Shown here: piece by piece, positions 1-8,407 of the stretch
Layout of the letters: each line of letters begins with the position of its first letter
Position numbering within the stretch: the stretch's first letter is position 1
DNA from: Labilithrix sp.
GTDB lineage: Bacteria; Myxococcota_A; Polyangia; Polyangiales; Polyangiaceae
Direction: 5' to 3'
Length of the DNA: 64,000 bases
Assembly: GCA_019637175.1 (NCBI GenBank)
Contig: JAHBWD010000037.1
Span: 1-64,000 of the forward strand
Made by a program: the position numbers and the translations under genes
Notes under the pieces: model-generated
What the model saw: only the letters and a program-made list of their open reading frames with translations
Databases searched by the model: none
Told to the model about the DNA's origin: nothing

Positions 1-516
1 CTTCGGCGTGAGCATCTTGGTGCTCTTCTTCTCGTAGAAGAGCGCCATCGCTTCACCCACTGCGCGGTAGTCGTCGTCGTGGAAGGCGACGGAGCCGTCG
101 TCCTCCTTGATCGGCTGACCCGCGTGCGGCTGCACGAGCATGAGCGCCGCGCACGCGACCTTGAGGTCACGCCACTCGGTCTGCGTGAGCGCGTAGCTCG
201 CGAAGCGCGCCATGAGCTCCGCGTTCAGGTTGTAGATGTCGAGCAGGCGCGCGTAGAGCCGCTCTGCCGCCGGCACGAAGAGGCCGGGCGCGACGGGCGT
301 TCCGCGCGAAGCGACGTCCTTCTTCGCTCCACGGCCGTTCCCATCCCCACGAGTACGTGGGGGCCCCTTTGCGTGCCACGTTCCGCCGACGTCGAGGCCG
401 GGCCGGTTGTGCCAGAGGTGCGCGGACGAGCCGAGCACGAGATCGAGCATCTTCTCGGCCGGGCCCTTCTGCGCCTCGGCGAGGATCGCGTTCGAGTTCT
501 GGGTCGTGTTGGTCAT
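1..516 (-). CDS. Hypothetical protein, C-terminus beyond the left edge
   Basis: An open frame of 172 codons runs from ATG at 516 off the left edge, so the C-terminus is missing. A good ribosome site (GGGGAGA, about 8 nt before ATG) fixes the start. The visible part begins MTNTTQNSNAILAEAQ and is helical, without signal peptide or membrane segment, so probably cytoplasmic. Residues about 46-70 form an odd basic Gly/Arg/Pro stretch that coincides with a small GC-rich palindrome in the DNA (345-367), as if a repeat had inserted in frame. The end reads like a conserved soluble domain (ALMLVQPHAG, then VGEAMALFYEKK). I do not recognise the family. Confidence 0.75.
   Translation of the reverse strand, partial: MTNTTQNSNAILAEAQKGPAEKMLDLVLGSSAHLWHNRPGLDVGGTWHAKGPPRTRGDGNGRGAKKDVASRGTPVAPGLFVPAAERLYARLLDIYNLNAELMARFASYALTQTEWRDLKVACAALMLVQPHAGQPIKEDDGSVAFHDDDYRAVGEAMALFYEKKSTKMLTPK
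345..367. repeat. GC-rich palindromic repeat, copy 1
   Basis: The core CCCCACGAGTACGTGGGG can fold on itself and is followed by GCCCC. A near copy lies at 775-796 (CCCC, then ATGAGTACAC, then GGGGCCCC). Copy 1 is inside the left-edge gene and copy 2 is in non-coding DNA. Two copies are seen; whether this is a genome-wide repeat family cannot be told from one window. Confidence 0.4.
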
Positions 517-1160
517 GGGCGTGTCTCCCCTCGGCGCCTTCCCCTCGGAAGCACAGGGTCACCCCAGCGTCAGCGTCCTGACAAGGGACGCCGGTGAGGG
601 AGCATCCGTCGCGCAGGTCCACGGACCGGCGACGGCGACTTCGACACGAGCGACCCGAGTGCAGGAGCCACGAGAGGCGACCGGCGCCGTGGGGTGACCA
701 CGACTCGGTGCAGCGTGTGGGGCTCTTGCGGGTGGGTTGCTTGGTAGCGCCGTAACCGAGCTCCCTTCCAAGTTCCCCATGAGTACACGGGGCCCCGGTT
801 CGGCTCACGGACGCGAGATGGACGACAGCGTTGGGCCGCAGATTCATCCTGTCCAGGGGGCCCCGCGCGCATTCGTGATGCTCGCCCGGGCCGGTTTCGC
901 GCTGGCCCGGGCCAGGGGATCGCTCGCTGCAGGGCGCGACGGGGCGTCGTTCAGCTGCGTCCCTCGGCCCCGTTCGAGAGAGACCACGTCGATGGTGCTT
1001 CGAGCGCGATGGACGGCTTCCCCCGCATCCTTCGCTACCAGACCTCGAGCCCTCGCTCGAACAGCTCTTCGCTCGGTTGGTGGGCGCTGATCGTTCGCGG
1101 CGCGCCCAGCGCGACGCACGGTGATGACGGCGCGCGTTCGTGGCCCAAGAGGGCGATCGA
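517..1160. other. Gene-poor stretch
   Basis: No frame here has both a ribosome site and the usual third-position GC bias, and the frames that are open encode low-complexity Arg/Ser-rich strings. The stretch holds copy 2 of the palindromic repeat and the region upstream of the minus-strand gene at 1-516. I see no RNA gene. It may be a decayed gene or a long regulatory spacer. Confidence 0.5.
775..796. repeat. GC-rich palindromic repeat, copy 2
   Basis: Near copy of 345-367: CCCC followed by ATGAGTACAC and GGGGCCCC. The flanks differ from those of copy 1, so only about 22 bp are shared. Confidence 0.4.
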
Positions 1161-1424
1161 TTACTCTGACGTGTGCTTCGCGCCCGCGCTCTGCGGCGCC
1201 ATATCGAAGCCAGCAGCACCCTCGCTCCCGGCGCGACCTTCGAACGCGGTCGCCCGCGCTGCGGGGCGCGTGCATCCCGCGGCCGATACGACGAGCGTGA
1301 AGAGCGGGGCGACCATCATTGCGAGTGTCAGCACGACGGCCGCGCGCGTCGGGCGTTCGGAGGTCTGCGTCCTGGAGGTGGTGCCGTCGTTCGAGAACAT
1401 CGCGACCCGCACGACTGCACGCAT
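1161..1424 (-). CDS. Small secreted or membrane-anchored protein, 87 aa
   Basis: ATG at 1424 follows a strong ribosome site (GGAGG, 7 nt spacing); an in-frame extension further upstream lacks one. The product has a charged Ser/Thr/Arg-rich N-terminus of about 30 residues, one hydrophobic segment (AAVVLTLAMMVAPLFTLVV) and a weak lipobox-like AAGC. The tail is 40 polar residues. It is most likely a single-pass membrane or lipid-anchored peptide of unknown role. It stands alone, downstream of the cyclophilin gene on the same strand, separated by about 340 bp that contain a short direct repeat. No family recognised. Confidence 0.6.
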   Translation of the reverse strand: MRAVVRVAMFSNDGTTSRTQTSERPTRAAVVLTLAMMVAPLFTLVVSAAGCTRPAARATAFEGRAGSEGAAGFDMAPQSAGAKHTSE

Positions 1425-1614
1425 CGAGCCACCTCCGACGGCGGCGCTCGGGCCCTGGAATTTCACGTGAACGCCGCACGGATCCGCGCAACCTTCGCGC
1501 TTCGTGCAGCTTCTGCGCAGCGACCTCTGCCGCAGGACGCGGGCGCAGCGGGGCGTCTCCCGCAGACGAGCCCGCGCGTCTCTTCCCGACCTACCGCTTC
1601 GGCCGATCGTGCGT

Positions 1615-1701
1615 TCACGGAACGATCGGGGCGAGCGCTCCACGCCGCGGACGGAGACTCGATCTTTCGTCCCCGTCGACCGTTCGCTCACGGAACGATC
1701 G
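1615..1701. repeat. Direct repeat TCACGGAACGATCG, two copies
   Basis: Identical 14-bp copies lie at 1615-1628 and 1688-1701, 73 bp apart, in the 337-bp gap upstream of the small minus-strand gene. Each contains the self-complementary CGATCG, and an inverted match CGATCGT precedes copy 1. This could be a tandem operator, but no promoter is clear. The rest of the gap (1425-1761) shows no gene. Confidence 0.35.
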
Positions 1702-1761
1702 TGCGGAGGCGTCGAGCTCCGCCGGCGACATCACGCCGCCGGCGAGTGCTCGCAGGCGGGA

Positions 1762-2280
1762 TCAGGACTCCGAGACGGTGACCTTGTTCATCCGCACCGG
1801 CGTGACCGGGCGATCGTTCGGATCGGTCTTCGTCTTCTCGATCTTCTGCACGACGTCCATGCCCTCGACCACCTTGCCGAAGACCGGGTGCTTCGACGGT
1901 CCCGGCGTGAACCAGTCGAGGTACGCGTTGTGGACCGTGTTGATGAAGAACTGGCACGAGCCGCTGTTCGGCTGGCCGGTGTTCGCCATCGAGAGCGTGC
2001 CGGGCTCGTTCGAGAGCTTCGCGTCCGGCGGGTGCTCGTCCTTGAGCGGACCGTCGGGGCTGTCGCCCGTGCCCGCGCGGCGGCTGCTCGGGTCCTTGCT
2101 GTGCGGACAGCCGAACTGGAGCATGAAGCCGTTGATGACGCGGTGGAAGTGGAGGCCGTCGTAGAAGCCGCTCTTCGCGAGCTTCACGAAGTTGCCCGCG
2201 GTGATCGGCATCTTGTCGGAGAAGAGCTCGATCGTGATGTTACCGAGCGACGTCTCGAGGAGCGCAGTGGGGTTCGGCAT
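1762..2280 (-). CDS. Peptidyl-prolyl cis-trans isomerase, cyclophilin type
   Basis: Single-domain cyclophilin of 172 aa that isomerises Xaa-Pro bonds during protein folding. Family motifs are all present in order: FHRVI with the catalytic Arg near residue 47, GTLSMAN, the active-site SGSCQFFI, and HPVFGKVVEGMDVV near the C-terminus. There is no signal peptide, so it is probably cytoplasmic and PpiB-like. The length is normal. It is the downstream neighbour of a LamG-like lipoprotein on the same strand but functionally unlinked to it. Confidence 0.95.
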   Translation of the reverse strand: MPNPTALLETSLGNITIELFSDKMPITAGNFVKLAKSGFYDGLHFHRVINGFMLQFGCPHSKDPSSRRAGTGDSPDGPLKDEHPPDAKLSNEPGTLSMANTGQPNSGSCQFFINTVHNAYLDWFTPGPSKHPVFGKVVEGMDVVQKIEKTKTDPNDRPVTPVRMNKVTVSES

Positions 2281-2340
2281 GGGCGGGGAAGCTACCCAAG
2301 CAGGCGGGCGATGGGAAGGGCCACGGGCGGCCCGGCCCGC

Positions 2341-3183
2341 TCACGGCGTGTCGACGACCACGTTGTCGAGCGTGAGCTTCCAGTCGTTGGTGACGCCCTC
2401 GGTGTAGGCCGCGCCGACGCCCAGCTCGAGCGACGTCACCGCCGGCCCGGCGAAGGCGGTGAGTGCGATCGTCACGCCGTCGATCGCGAGCGCGGCCCGC
2501 GCCGGCGAGCTCTCGAACGTGAAGACGAGGTGGTGCCAGGCGTCGTTCGTGAACGTCACCGGCTGCGAGATGTTGTCGGCGCCGCCCTCGAGCTTCGGGA
2601 GGTAGTACTCGAGGAGCCGCTGGTTCGGTTGAATGATGAGGTAGAGCGAGTGGTATTCGCGCCCAGGCGGCCCCGGTCGGAGGATGATCTCGACGGGGTC
2701 GACCTCGCCGTACGTTCCCGCCGTCGCCGCGGCGTGGACGTCCACCTCGACGCGCACCTTGCCGTTCGGGATCGGGAGCGCCTTCCGCAGTCCGGTGCGG
2801 CGGATGCCGTCGTGCGGACCCACCGAGGCGCGGAGCGAGCGCGGAGCCGAGATCCAGAGGTCGGTGGCGAAGCTCAACGGTCCGGACTCGGTCGTCAGGC
2901 TGTCCCAGCGCGTCGCGAGATCGTCGTTGCCGTCGTCGAAGTCGTCGCAGAACGCGTGTGGCTGGGTGCACGGGGAGCTCTGTCCCGCGTCGGCATCCGC
3001 CGGCGAGCCGCCGTCGGGGATGGAGGCCGCGTCCGTGCGCGACGCGTCCGCGCCGGTGTCGCCGGCGTCGTCGATCGGCGCGATCGTCGTGGCCCCGGCG
3101 TCGAGATCGTCGGTGTCGATCAGGAGGCTGCACGCCCCCGTGAGCGCGATGCTCGTGGCGACGACCAGGCGCCGGAGGGGCAT
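2341..3183 (-). CDS. Lipoprotein with LamG/concanavalin-like domain
   Basis: 280 aa. A short signal peptide ends in the lipobox TGAC (Cys about 18), followed by a roughly 50-residue Asp/Ala/Gly linker typical of myxobacterial lipoproteins. The rest resembles a concanavalin A-like jelly roll: a FCDDFDDG opening, a middle WHHLVFTFESS segment and a closing WKLTLDNVVVDTP. Such domains bind glycans or serve as surface adhesion modules. It is likely surface or periplasmic. Ligand unknown. Confidence 0.8.
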   Translation of the reverse strand: MPLRRLVVATSIALTGACSLLIDTDDLDAGATTIAPIDDAGDTGADASRTDAASIPDGGSPADADAGQSSPCTQPHAFCDDFDDGNDDLATRWDSLTTESGPLSFATDLWISAPRSLRASVGPHDGIRRTGLRKALPIPNGKVRVEVDVHAAATAGTYGEVDPVEIILRPGPPGREYHSLYLIIQPNQRLLEYYLPKLEGGADNISQPVTFTNDAWHHLVFTFESSPARAALAIDGVTIALTAFAGPAVTSLELGVGAAYTEGVTNDWKLTLDNVVVDTP

Positions 3184-3278
3184 CTCCTCAGCGTGTCATA
3201 ACTCGCATGGGCGTGCAGCATTCGCGCGCCCGCTCGAAGGGCGCGCACACGCTTCGCGACGCCGCTCGTCGACGTCGT

Positions 3279-3797
3279 TCAGCGGCGATCGATCTCGAAC
3301 GGCAGCGCCATCGTCTGCGCCTGCTGCTGCGGGAGGAACTCCCACGCGTTGACGTGCTGCTCGACGCAGCTGCGCATCGCCGGCGTCTCGCCGGAGGCCG
3401 CCGCGTAGCGGATCTTCCCGTCGATGCCGACCTCGAGGGCGACCGTGAGCCGCGCCGGACCGAGCTTGTCGTAGCCCTGCCAGCACGACGAGCCGATCTC
3501 CTGCGCGTGGAGGCGCACGACGTTGTCGACCACCGCGTTCGGCCCGGTCGCCGCCGCAGCCTCACCGCCGCGACCGATGCTGAGCGCGAGGATGAGCACG
3601 AGCCCGAGGAAGATGCCGGCGACGAGGTAGCCGCTCATCCCGACCCACGACTGCGGGATCCCGAGCCTCGCGGCGAGGTTGGCGAGGCCGGCGAACCCCG
3701 CGGGCTGCGGCTGCGGCAGGCTCATGCCGTCGGACAGGTCCATCGAGATGGGGGCATCCGAGGTCCGGTCACGGCCGTAGTCGCTCGTGAAGCTCAT
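3279..3797 (-). CDS. Membrane protein with TonB-like C-terminal domain (AgmX/PglI type)
   Basis: 172 aa from ATG at 3797; longer in-frame starts add only low-complexity Arg/Ser residues. A cytoplasmic N-terminus of about 58 residues precedes one membrane helix (YLVAGIFLGLVLILALSI). The C-terminal about 95 residues resemble the AgmX/PglI or TonB-type domain: a Cys in SSCWQGY, the strand RLTVALEVGIDGKIRYA, then SCVEQHVNAWEF. In Myxococcota such proteins take part in envelope or motility complexes. The assignment rests on pattern; no Ton partner genes lie nearby. Confidence 0.7.
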   Translation of the reverse strand: MSFTSDYGRDRTSDAPISMDLSDGMSLPQPQPAGFAGLANLAARLGIPQSWVGMSGYLVAGIFLGLVLILALSIGRGGEAAAATGPNAVVDNVVRLHAQEIGSSCWQGYDKLGPARLTVALEVGIDGKIRYAAASGETPAMRSCVEQHVNAWEFLPQQQAQTMALPFEIDRR

Positions 3798-4019
3798 GAC
3801 GACGGACTCTCGGTGCAAGCTGCGCGCCGCGCTCGATCTGGATCGCCGTCGATCCCGCCGCGAGGCTGCGTCTGCCCAATTTGCCGGGAAATCCGCGCGG
3901 GTCGCGCGAGAGGCCCGGCGCGATCGGCGCGACGCCTTGGGCCTCGCAGGATCCGGTTGCGTGCAAGGCAACCCCGGACAGCGCCGTCGCGGCGCCGGGC
4001 GCGCGGCCGGCCGCGGCCT

Positions 4020-5693
4020 CTACTGATGCACGATGACGACGGTGCCCTTGTTCGGCTCGATCTGGATCCCGTGCCAGCCCTCCGGCACGGGCGGATCGCT
4101 GAAGCGGAACACGCGCATCGCGTCGATCGGCGCGAGGTTGATGCAGCCGTGGCTGCGCGGGATGCCGAAGCGGTCGTGCCAGTACGCGGCGTGGATGGCG
4201 TAGCCCTCGTGGAAGTACTGCACGTACGGGACGTCGCGGAGCTCGAACGACGAGTCGTTCTTGTCGTCTGCGTCCTGCGACTCGCCCGCCGACGGGTTCG
4301 GCGCGGCGCCTCCCGACTGGCTCGAGCGCTCGCTCGAGTCCATCGTCGCCGTGATGTGCTTGCTCTTCAGCCGGAAGAACCCGCGCACGGTGGCCTTCGT
4401 CGTCTTCGGATCCTTGAGCCCGTCCTGGCCCGCGGACACGAGCGTGACGAACACGGGCTTCTTGCCCTCCCAGAGCGTCAGCGTCTCGTCCTCGATCGAG
4501 ACGTCGATCCACTTCTCGCCGCGCTCGGCCGCGCCCGGCCAGCGGTGCGGCGTGATCGCGACGCCGACGTCCTTCACGCGCACCCAGTAGCCGGGCTTCG
4601 TCTCGAAGTAGGGGACGTCGTTGAACACCCTGCGCACGCCCGTCAGCTGGAGGAACGCGCGCGACGGCAGCACGTTGTCGTCGCGGCGCATCCGGCCGCC
4701 GTCGAGGTGGAAGACCGGGCGGCAGTCCGTGAGCGCGGCGCCGCGCTTCTTCGGATCGCACGGCCGCGCGAAGGCGACCGGGAGCTTCATGTCGTCGGTG
4801 AGCTCGACGCCGTGGAAGGCCGAGGCGACCTCGGGCTTCACCTTGTCGATCGGCAAGAGCCGCATGTCGACGGTGACGGCGAAGCGCCGGTTGTCGAGGC
4901 TCGGCCCCGCGTCGAACGCGCCGATGAACGCGACGCCGGTGTGGCGCTTGATGCGGTTGGCGAAGAACGACTGCGGCTGGATCTCGAAGCCGGTGACGTT
5001 CGGGATCGAGCGGTTGCCGTTCTCGATCCAGAACGGCGGCGCGTCGTTGTTCGTCTTGCCGCCGAGGAGGACGCCGTCGGGCGTCTGGTCCGACGGAGGG
5101 ACCGCCGCGGCGTCGGGGATGAGCTCCCGCGCGAAGTCGTTCGCGCCCTTGTCGACCTTCTGCTCGTCGATGTGGTTTTCGAACCAGCGGAAGTGGTTCG
5201 CGAGCTTGTACTCCTGGCGCTCCTGCTCCGCGCGCGACGGGACGCGCAAGTAGAGCGGCGAGACCGAGCGCATGAAGCCGTACGCGTAGGGGAGCGGCTT
5301 GCTCGTGTCGGGCCGCACGTCGGCCGCGCGGACGATCGGCGCGTCGAGCTCGAGCGTCGCGTACTTGCCGTTGCAGACGAAGCCTTGCGGCGCCACCCCG
5401 TACCAGCCGCCGGGGCAGCCGTCGGTGCCCACCGGAGCGTCCGAGCGCGGGACGATCGAGCCGAGCCGGAGGTAGCCGATCTTCTTCGTCGTGTTCGGCT
5501 GGGCGTAGACGCCCGTGTGCATGCCGATGGCCGCGATCTTCGCCTTCTTCGAGATCGTGACGGCGGGCGCCTCGCCCGGGAGCGTCGCCGACGCGATCAT
5601 CGCCGCGGCGGGCGGATCGTCGCCTTTCTTGCACCCCGACGCTCCTGCGAGAGCGCCGAGAGCCACGAGGAGGCAGAGACCGCTGTACCGCAT
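4020..5693 (-). CDS. L,D-transpeptidase (YkuD) family lipoprotein
   Basis: 557 aa from ATG at 5693, chosen because MRYSGLCLLVALGALAG plus the lipobox ASGC (Cys21) is a clean lipoprotein signal; the longer frame adds an unlikely N-terminus. The final about 130 residues contain the YkuD signature: a His in YAIHAAYWHDRFGIPR followed by SHGCINL with the catalytic Cys. These enzymes make 3-3 cross-links in peptidoglycan or attach proteins to it. The long middle region, about 380 residues, is unusual in length and may position the enzyme or bind cell wall. It is divergent from the peptide transporter at 5800. Confidence 0.88.
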   Translation of the reverse strand: MRYSGLCLLVALGALAGASGCKKGDDPPAAAMIASATLPGEAPAVTISKKAKIAAIGMHTGVYAQPNTTKKIGYLRLGSIVPRSDAPVGTDGCPGGWYGVAPQGFVCNGKYATLELDAPIVRAADVRPDTSKPLPYAYGFMRSVSPLYLRVPSRAEQERQEYKLANHFRWFENHIDEQKVDKGANDFARELIPDAAAVPPSDQTPDGVLLGGKTNNDAPPFWIENGNRSIPNVTGFEIQPQSFFANRIKRHTGVAFIGAFDAGPSLDNRRFAVTVDMRLLPIDKVKPEVASAFHGVELTDDMKLPVAFARPCDPKKRGAALTDCRPVFHLDGGRMRRDDNVLPSRAFLQLTGVRRVFNDVPYFETKPGYWVRVKDVGVAITPHRWPGAAERGEKWIDVSIEDETLTLWEGKKPVFVTLVSAGQDGLKDPKTTKATVRGFFRLKSKHITATMDSSERSSQSGGAAPNPSAGESQDADDKNDSSFELRDVPYVQYFHEGYAIHAAYWHDRFGIPRSHGCINLAPIDAMRVFRFSDPPVPEGWHGIQIEPNKGTVVIVHQ

Positions 5694-5799
5694 GCCGGGA
5701 ACGTGCACGACCGGGCGAAAAGGGCCAAAAAAGTGGGGATAGCGGCCGTGCGCGTCCGCGCTCGTCACCCGCCGAGCGCGATGCTAGACCGCGGCCCCC

Positions 5800-7359
5800 A
5801 TGGCCTCCGCCGCACCCTCGGACCTCGAGTCGAAGAGCACCTCTGCCGCGCCTCCGCCGCCCGACGGCACGGAGCCGAAGCTCGGCTTCTTCGAGACCAT
5901 GAAGACGTTCCCCCGCTCCTTCTGGATGGGATGCGGGATCGAGATGTGGGAGCGGCTCGCGTACTACGGCGTGCGCCAGGTCGTCGGCCTCTACATCGCG
6001 CAGGCGGACGACCCGCACGGCCTCCATTTCACGCAGGCGCAGAAGGGGACGATCTTCTTCTGGTGGGCGCTCCTCCAGTCGCTCGTCCCGATGGTGAGCG
6101 GCGGCATCACCGACCGCTACGGCTACAAGAAGACGATCATCGCGTCGGTCCTCTTCACGATGACCGGCTACACGCTGATGGGGACGCAGCACAGCTTCGG
6201 CGGCTTCATGGCCGGCTGCCTCGTCCTGGCGTTCGGCACCGCGATCTTCAAGCCGGGCATCCAGGGCACGCTCGCGCAGTCGATGTCGAAGAAGAACTCC
6301 AGCGTCGGCTGGGGCTTCTTCTACTGGCTCGTGAACGTCGGCGCGTTCATCGGCCCGTTCTACGCGGCGTTCATGCGCGGGAAGGGCTGGCCGTTCGTCT
6401 TCTTCGGCTCCGCGCTCGTCATGTCGCTGAACCTCCCGATGCTCCTCACGTACAAGGAGGTCGACTCGGGGGCCGACAAGAACAAGCCGCTCGGCCGCGT
6501 CATCGTCGACACCGTCGGGAACTTCTTCGGCAGCCCGAAGCTGATGCTGGTCGTCGCGCTCTTCAGCGGCTTCTGGATGATGCTCTACCAGCTCTGGGAT
6601 CTGATGCCGAACTTCTACACGGACTGGGTCGACACGCTCGGCTTCGTGCAGAGCAACACCTGGCTCCCGAGCAACTGGGTCTCGACGACGGACCCGCGCG
6701 GGCCGCAGCTCAAACAGGAGATCGCGCTCAACATCAACGCGTGCCTCATCGTCGCGTTCGTCATCCCGATGTCGTTCCTCGTGGCGCGGATCCGCGTCAT
6801 GACGTCGATCACGATCGGCGTGCTCATCGCGACGATCGGCACGGTCATCTACGGCACGTCGCCGAGCCTCTACGTCTGCGCGTTCGGCATCGTGTTCTTC
6901 TCGCTCGGTGAGATGCTCACGGGCCCCAAGAAGACCGAGTACTTCGCCCTCATCGCGCCGAAGGGGAAGAAGGCGCTCTATCTCGGCTACGTGAACATCC
7001 CGGTCGCGATCGGCCAGAGCGTCGGCGCGAAGATCGCCGCCTGGCAGTACGGCTCGTACGGCGAGAAGGCGATGCTCTCGCTCCGCTACCTTGTCGAGAA
7101 GACGCCGTTCGCGGAGGGGCGTGCCTGGAACGGCGACGTGAACACGCTCGAAGCCGTGGCCGGTGTCGAGCGCAAGGTCGCCTTCGCGACGCTCGTGAAG
7201 GAGCTCGGTCAAGACCCGAACGCCGTCAACCAGCTCCTTTGGACGACGTACCGGCCGTATCAGGTCTGGTACCCGTTCGCGATCATCGGCCTCTGCTCGC
7301 TCGTCGGCATCCTGACGTTCTCGCAGGTGAGCAAGCGCTGGAAGGACATGGACGTCTGA
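5800..7359 (+). CDS. POT/PTR-family proton-coupled peptide transporter
   Basis: 519 aa inner-membrane MFS protein with about 12-14 helices. The POT proton-coupling motif ExxER is present as EMWERLAYYG near residue 50, and a second family motif appears as FGTAIFKPGIQGTLAQ. A large loop around residues 290-310 separates the two halves. The predicted role is uptake of di- and tripeptides driven by protons, fitting a predatory or proteolytic lifestyle. It is divergently transcribed from the L,D-transpeptidase, with 106 bp between them. Confidence 0.9.
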   Translation: MASAAPSDLESKSTSAAPPPPDGTEPKLGFFETMKTFPRSFWMGCGIEMWERLAYYGVRQVVGLYIAQADDPHGLHFTQAQKGTIFFWWALLQSLVPMVSGGITDRYGYKKTIIASVLFTMTGYTLMGTQHSFGGFMAGCLVLAFGTAIFKPGIQGTLAQSMSKKNSSVGWGFFYWLVNVGAFIGPFYAAFMRGKGWPFVFFGSALVMSLNLPMLLTYKEVDSGADKNKPLGRVIVDTVGNFFGSPKLMLVVALFSGFWMMLYQLWDLMPNFYTDWVDTLGFVQSNTWLPSNWVSTTDPRGPQLKQEIALNINACLIVAFVIPMSFLVARIRVMTSITIGVLIATIGTVIYGTSPSLYVCAFGIVFFSLGEMLTGPKKTEYFALIAPKGKKALYLGYVNIPVAIGQSVGAKIAAWQYGSYGEKAMLSLRYLVEKTPFAEGRAWNGDVNTLEAVAGVERKVAFATLVKELGQDPNAVNQLLWTTYRPYQVWYPFAIIGLCSLVGILTFSQVSKRWKDMDV

Positions 7360-7426
7360 CGTCCTCGAGGTGCGGCGTCGCACCTGGCCGGTCGCGTCCC
7401 GTCCCGAATGTGACAAAGTGGGCTCC

Positions 7427-7892
7427 GTGACGCGCGCGCGGATGCCTGGGTCGATCCTTGCGGCGACCGTCGTCGCGACGGTCGCGTTCGCCCGCGCTGC
7501 ACACGCCGATGTCGATCCGACGGCGACGTTCGAGTGGGTGGCGCCCGAAGGGTGTCCCTCGACGGAGGCGGTGAGAGAGTCGATCCGCACGCTCGTCCGG
7601 GCTGGGGCCACGCAGGGGCGCGTGCGGGTCCACGCCGTCGCGACGGCAGGCCCTCCGTGGACCGCAGATGACGGCATGTTTCTCGGAGACCACCGATGCG
7701 GCAGGCGCCTGCGCGCCCCATGTCGACTGCATCGACAGATGCCACCAGGCCACGATCGTGCCCGATGCGAGCGCCTCCGATGCCGCGAGCATCCAGGACT
7801 GCAACTCCGCATGCAGTCATCTCGGGACGTCCGCGCGCCATTCCGAGCTCGAGACATGCCTCACGGCCACATGCGTGTGCCCGTACTTGTGA
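7427..7892 (+). pseudogene. Chimeric remnant: secreted-protein N-terminus joined to a Cys-rich C-terminus in another frame
   Basis: From GTG 7427 (or ATG 7442) a clean signal peptide is followed by FEWVAPEGCPSTEAV, the start of a secreted protein type familiar from myxobacteria. This frame loses coding character near 7660. In the +1-shifted frame, 7668-7892 encodes a Cys-rich end (CIDRCHQA, DCNSACS, CLTATCVCPYL, stop) with about 8 Cys, like the tail of a different secreted protein. The simplest reading is a deletion that fused two genes out of frame, leaving a dead or truncated product. A separate small Cys-rich gene starting at 7668 is possible but has no ribosome site. Confidence 0.5.
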
Positions 7893-7978
7893 GCGCATCG
7901 AAGTCGTGATCGATCGCCGTCGCGGTGGTCACCACACAGAGCGGACGCGCGATGCAGCGTCGCTTGGAGGTGATGATC

Positions 7979-8227
7979 ATGGCGGTTCGTAGGGGCCTTG
8001 CTGTTCTGCTCGTTGCGCTGAATGGCTGCACGTTGGCGATTGGCGACGGCGCGCTCCGGGATCGAGACGGCGTGCCGCCGCCGTCGTCTTCGACCGGGGA
8101 TGCAGCGGTGCCGCCTGACGAGCCCGGCGACGCGGCGCCTCCGCCGTGTCCGTCCTCGGATGCATCGGCCGGCGAGCCCGACGCGTGGGCTCCGCTCTAC
8201 GACGCGTCCGTTCCGCCGTGCGATTGA
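7979..8227 (+). CDS. Small lipoprotein, 82 aa
   Basis: Start at ATG 7979 after a strong ribosome site (GGAGG, about 8 nt); an in-frame ATG at 7973 is too close to it. A short signal ends in the lipobox LNGC (Cys about 17). The remaining 65 residues are a Pro/Ser/Asp-rich linker with two Cys and no folded domain. This may be a genuine small surface peptide or the stub of a longer lipoprotein that lost its domain, given the gene remnant just upstream. Confidence 0.6.
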   Translation: MAVRRGLAVLLVALNGCTLAIGDGALRDRDGVPPPSSSTGDAAVPPDEPGDAAPPPCPSSDASAGEPDAWAPLYDASVPPCD

Positions 8228-8407
8228 TGCTTGCTCGCGGCGCGGCGATCGCCGCTCGCTCGATACGAGGCGCGACCGACCTGATGTTGGTCGGCATCGC
8301 GGGCAGGGTAGGCGCTGTCGGATTCTGTCGCGCACTCGCGCATCTCTTTGTATCGAGACGTGTTTTTTGCGGAGCCGACGGAAGAGCTTCTCGTCATCAT
8401 CTAGTCC

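Noticed and set aside
737..1090. Possible gene in the left gene-poor stretch
   Set aside because: No ribosome site, no codon bias, and the product is low-complexity.
3207..6911. Plus-strand frame of 1234 codons
   Set aside because: Crosses the antisense of an L,D-transpeptidase and the wrong frame of a transporter; Arg-rich and without domain structure.
3769..7857. Minus-strand frame of 1362 codons
   Set aside because: Antisense of the POT transporter and out of frame with the transpeptidase; no motif.
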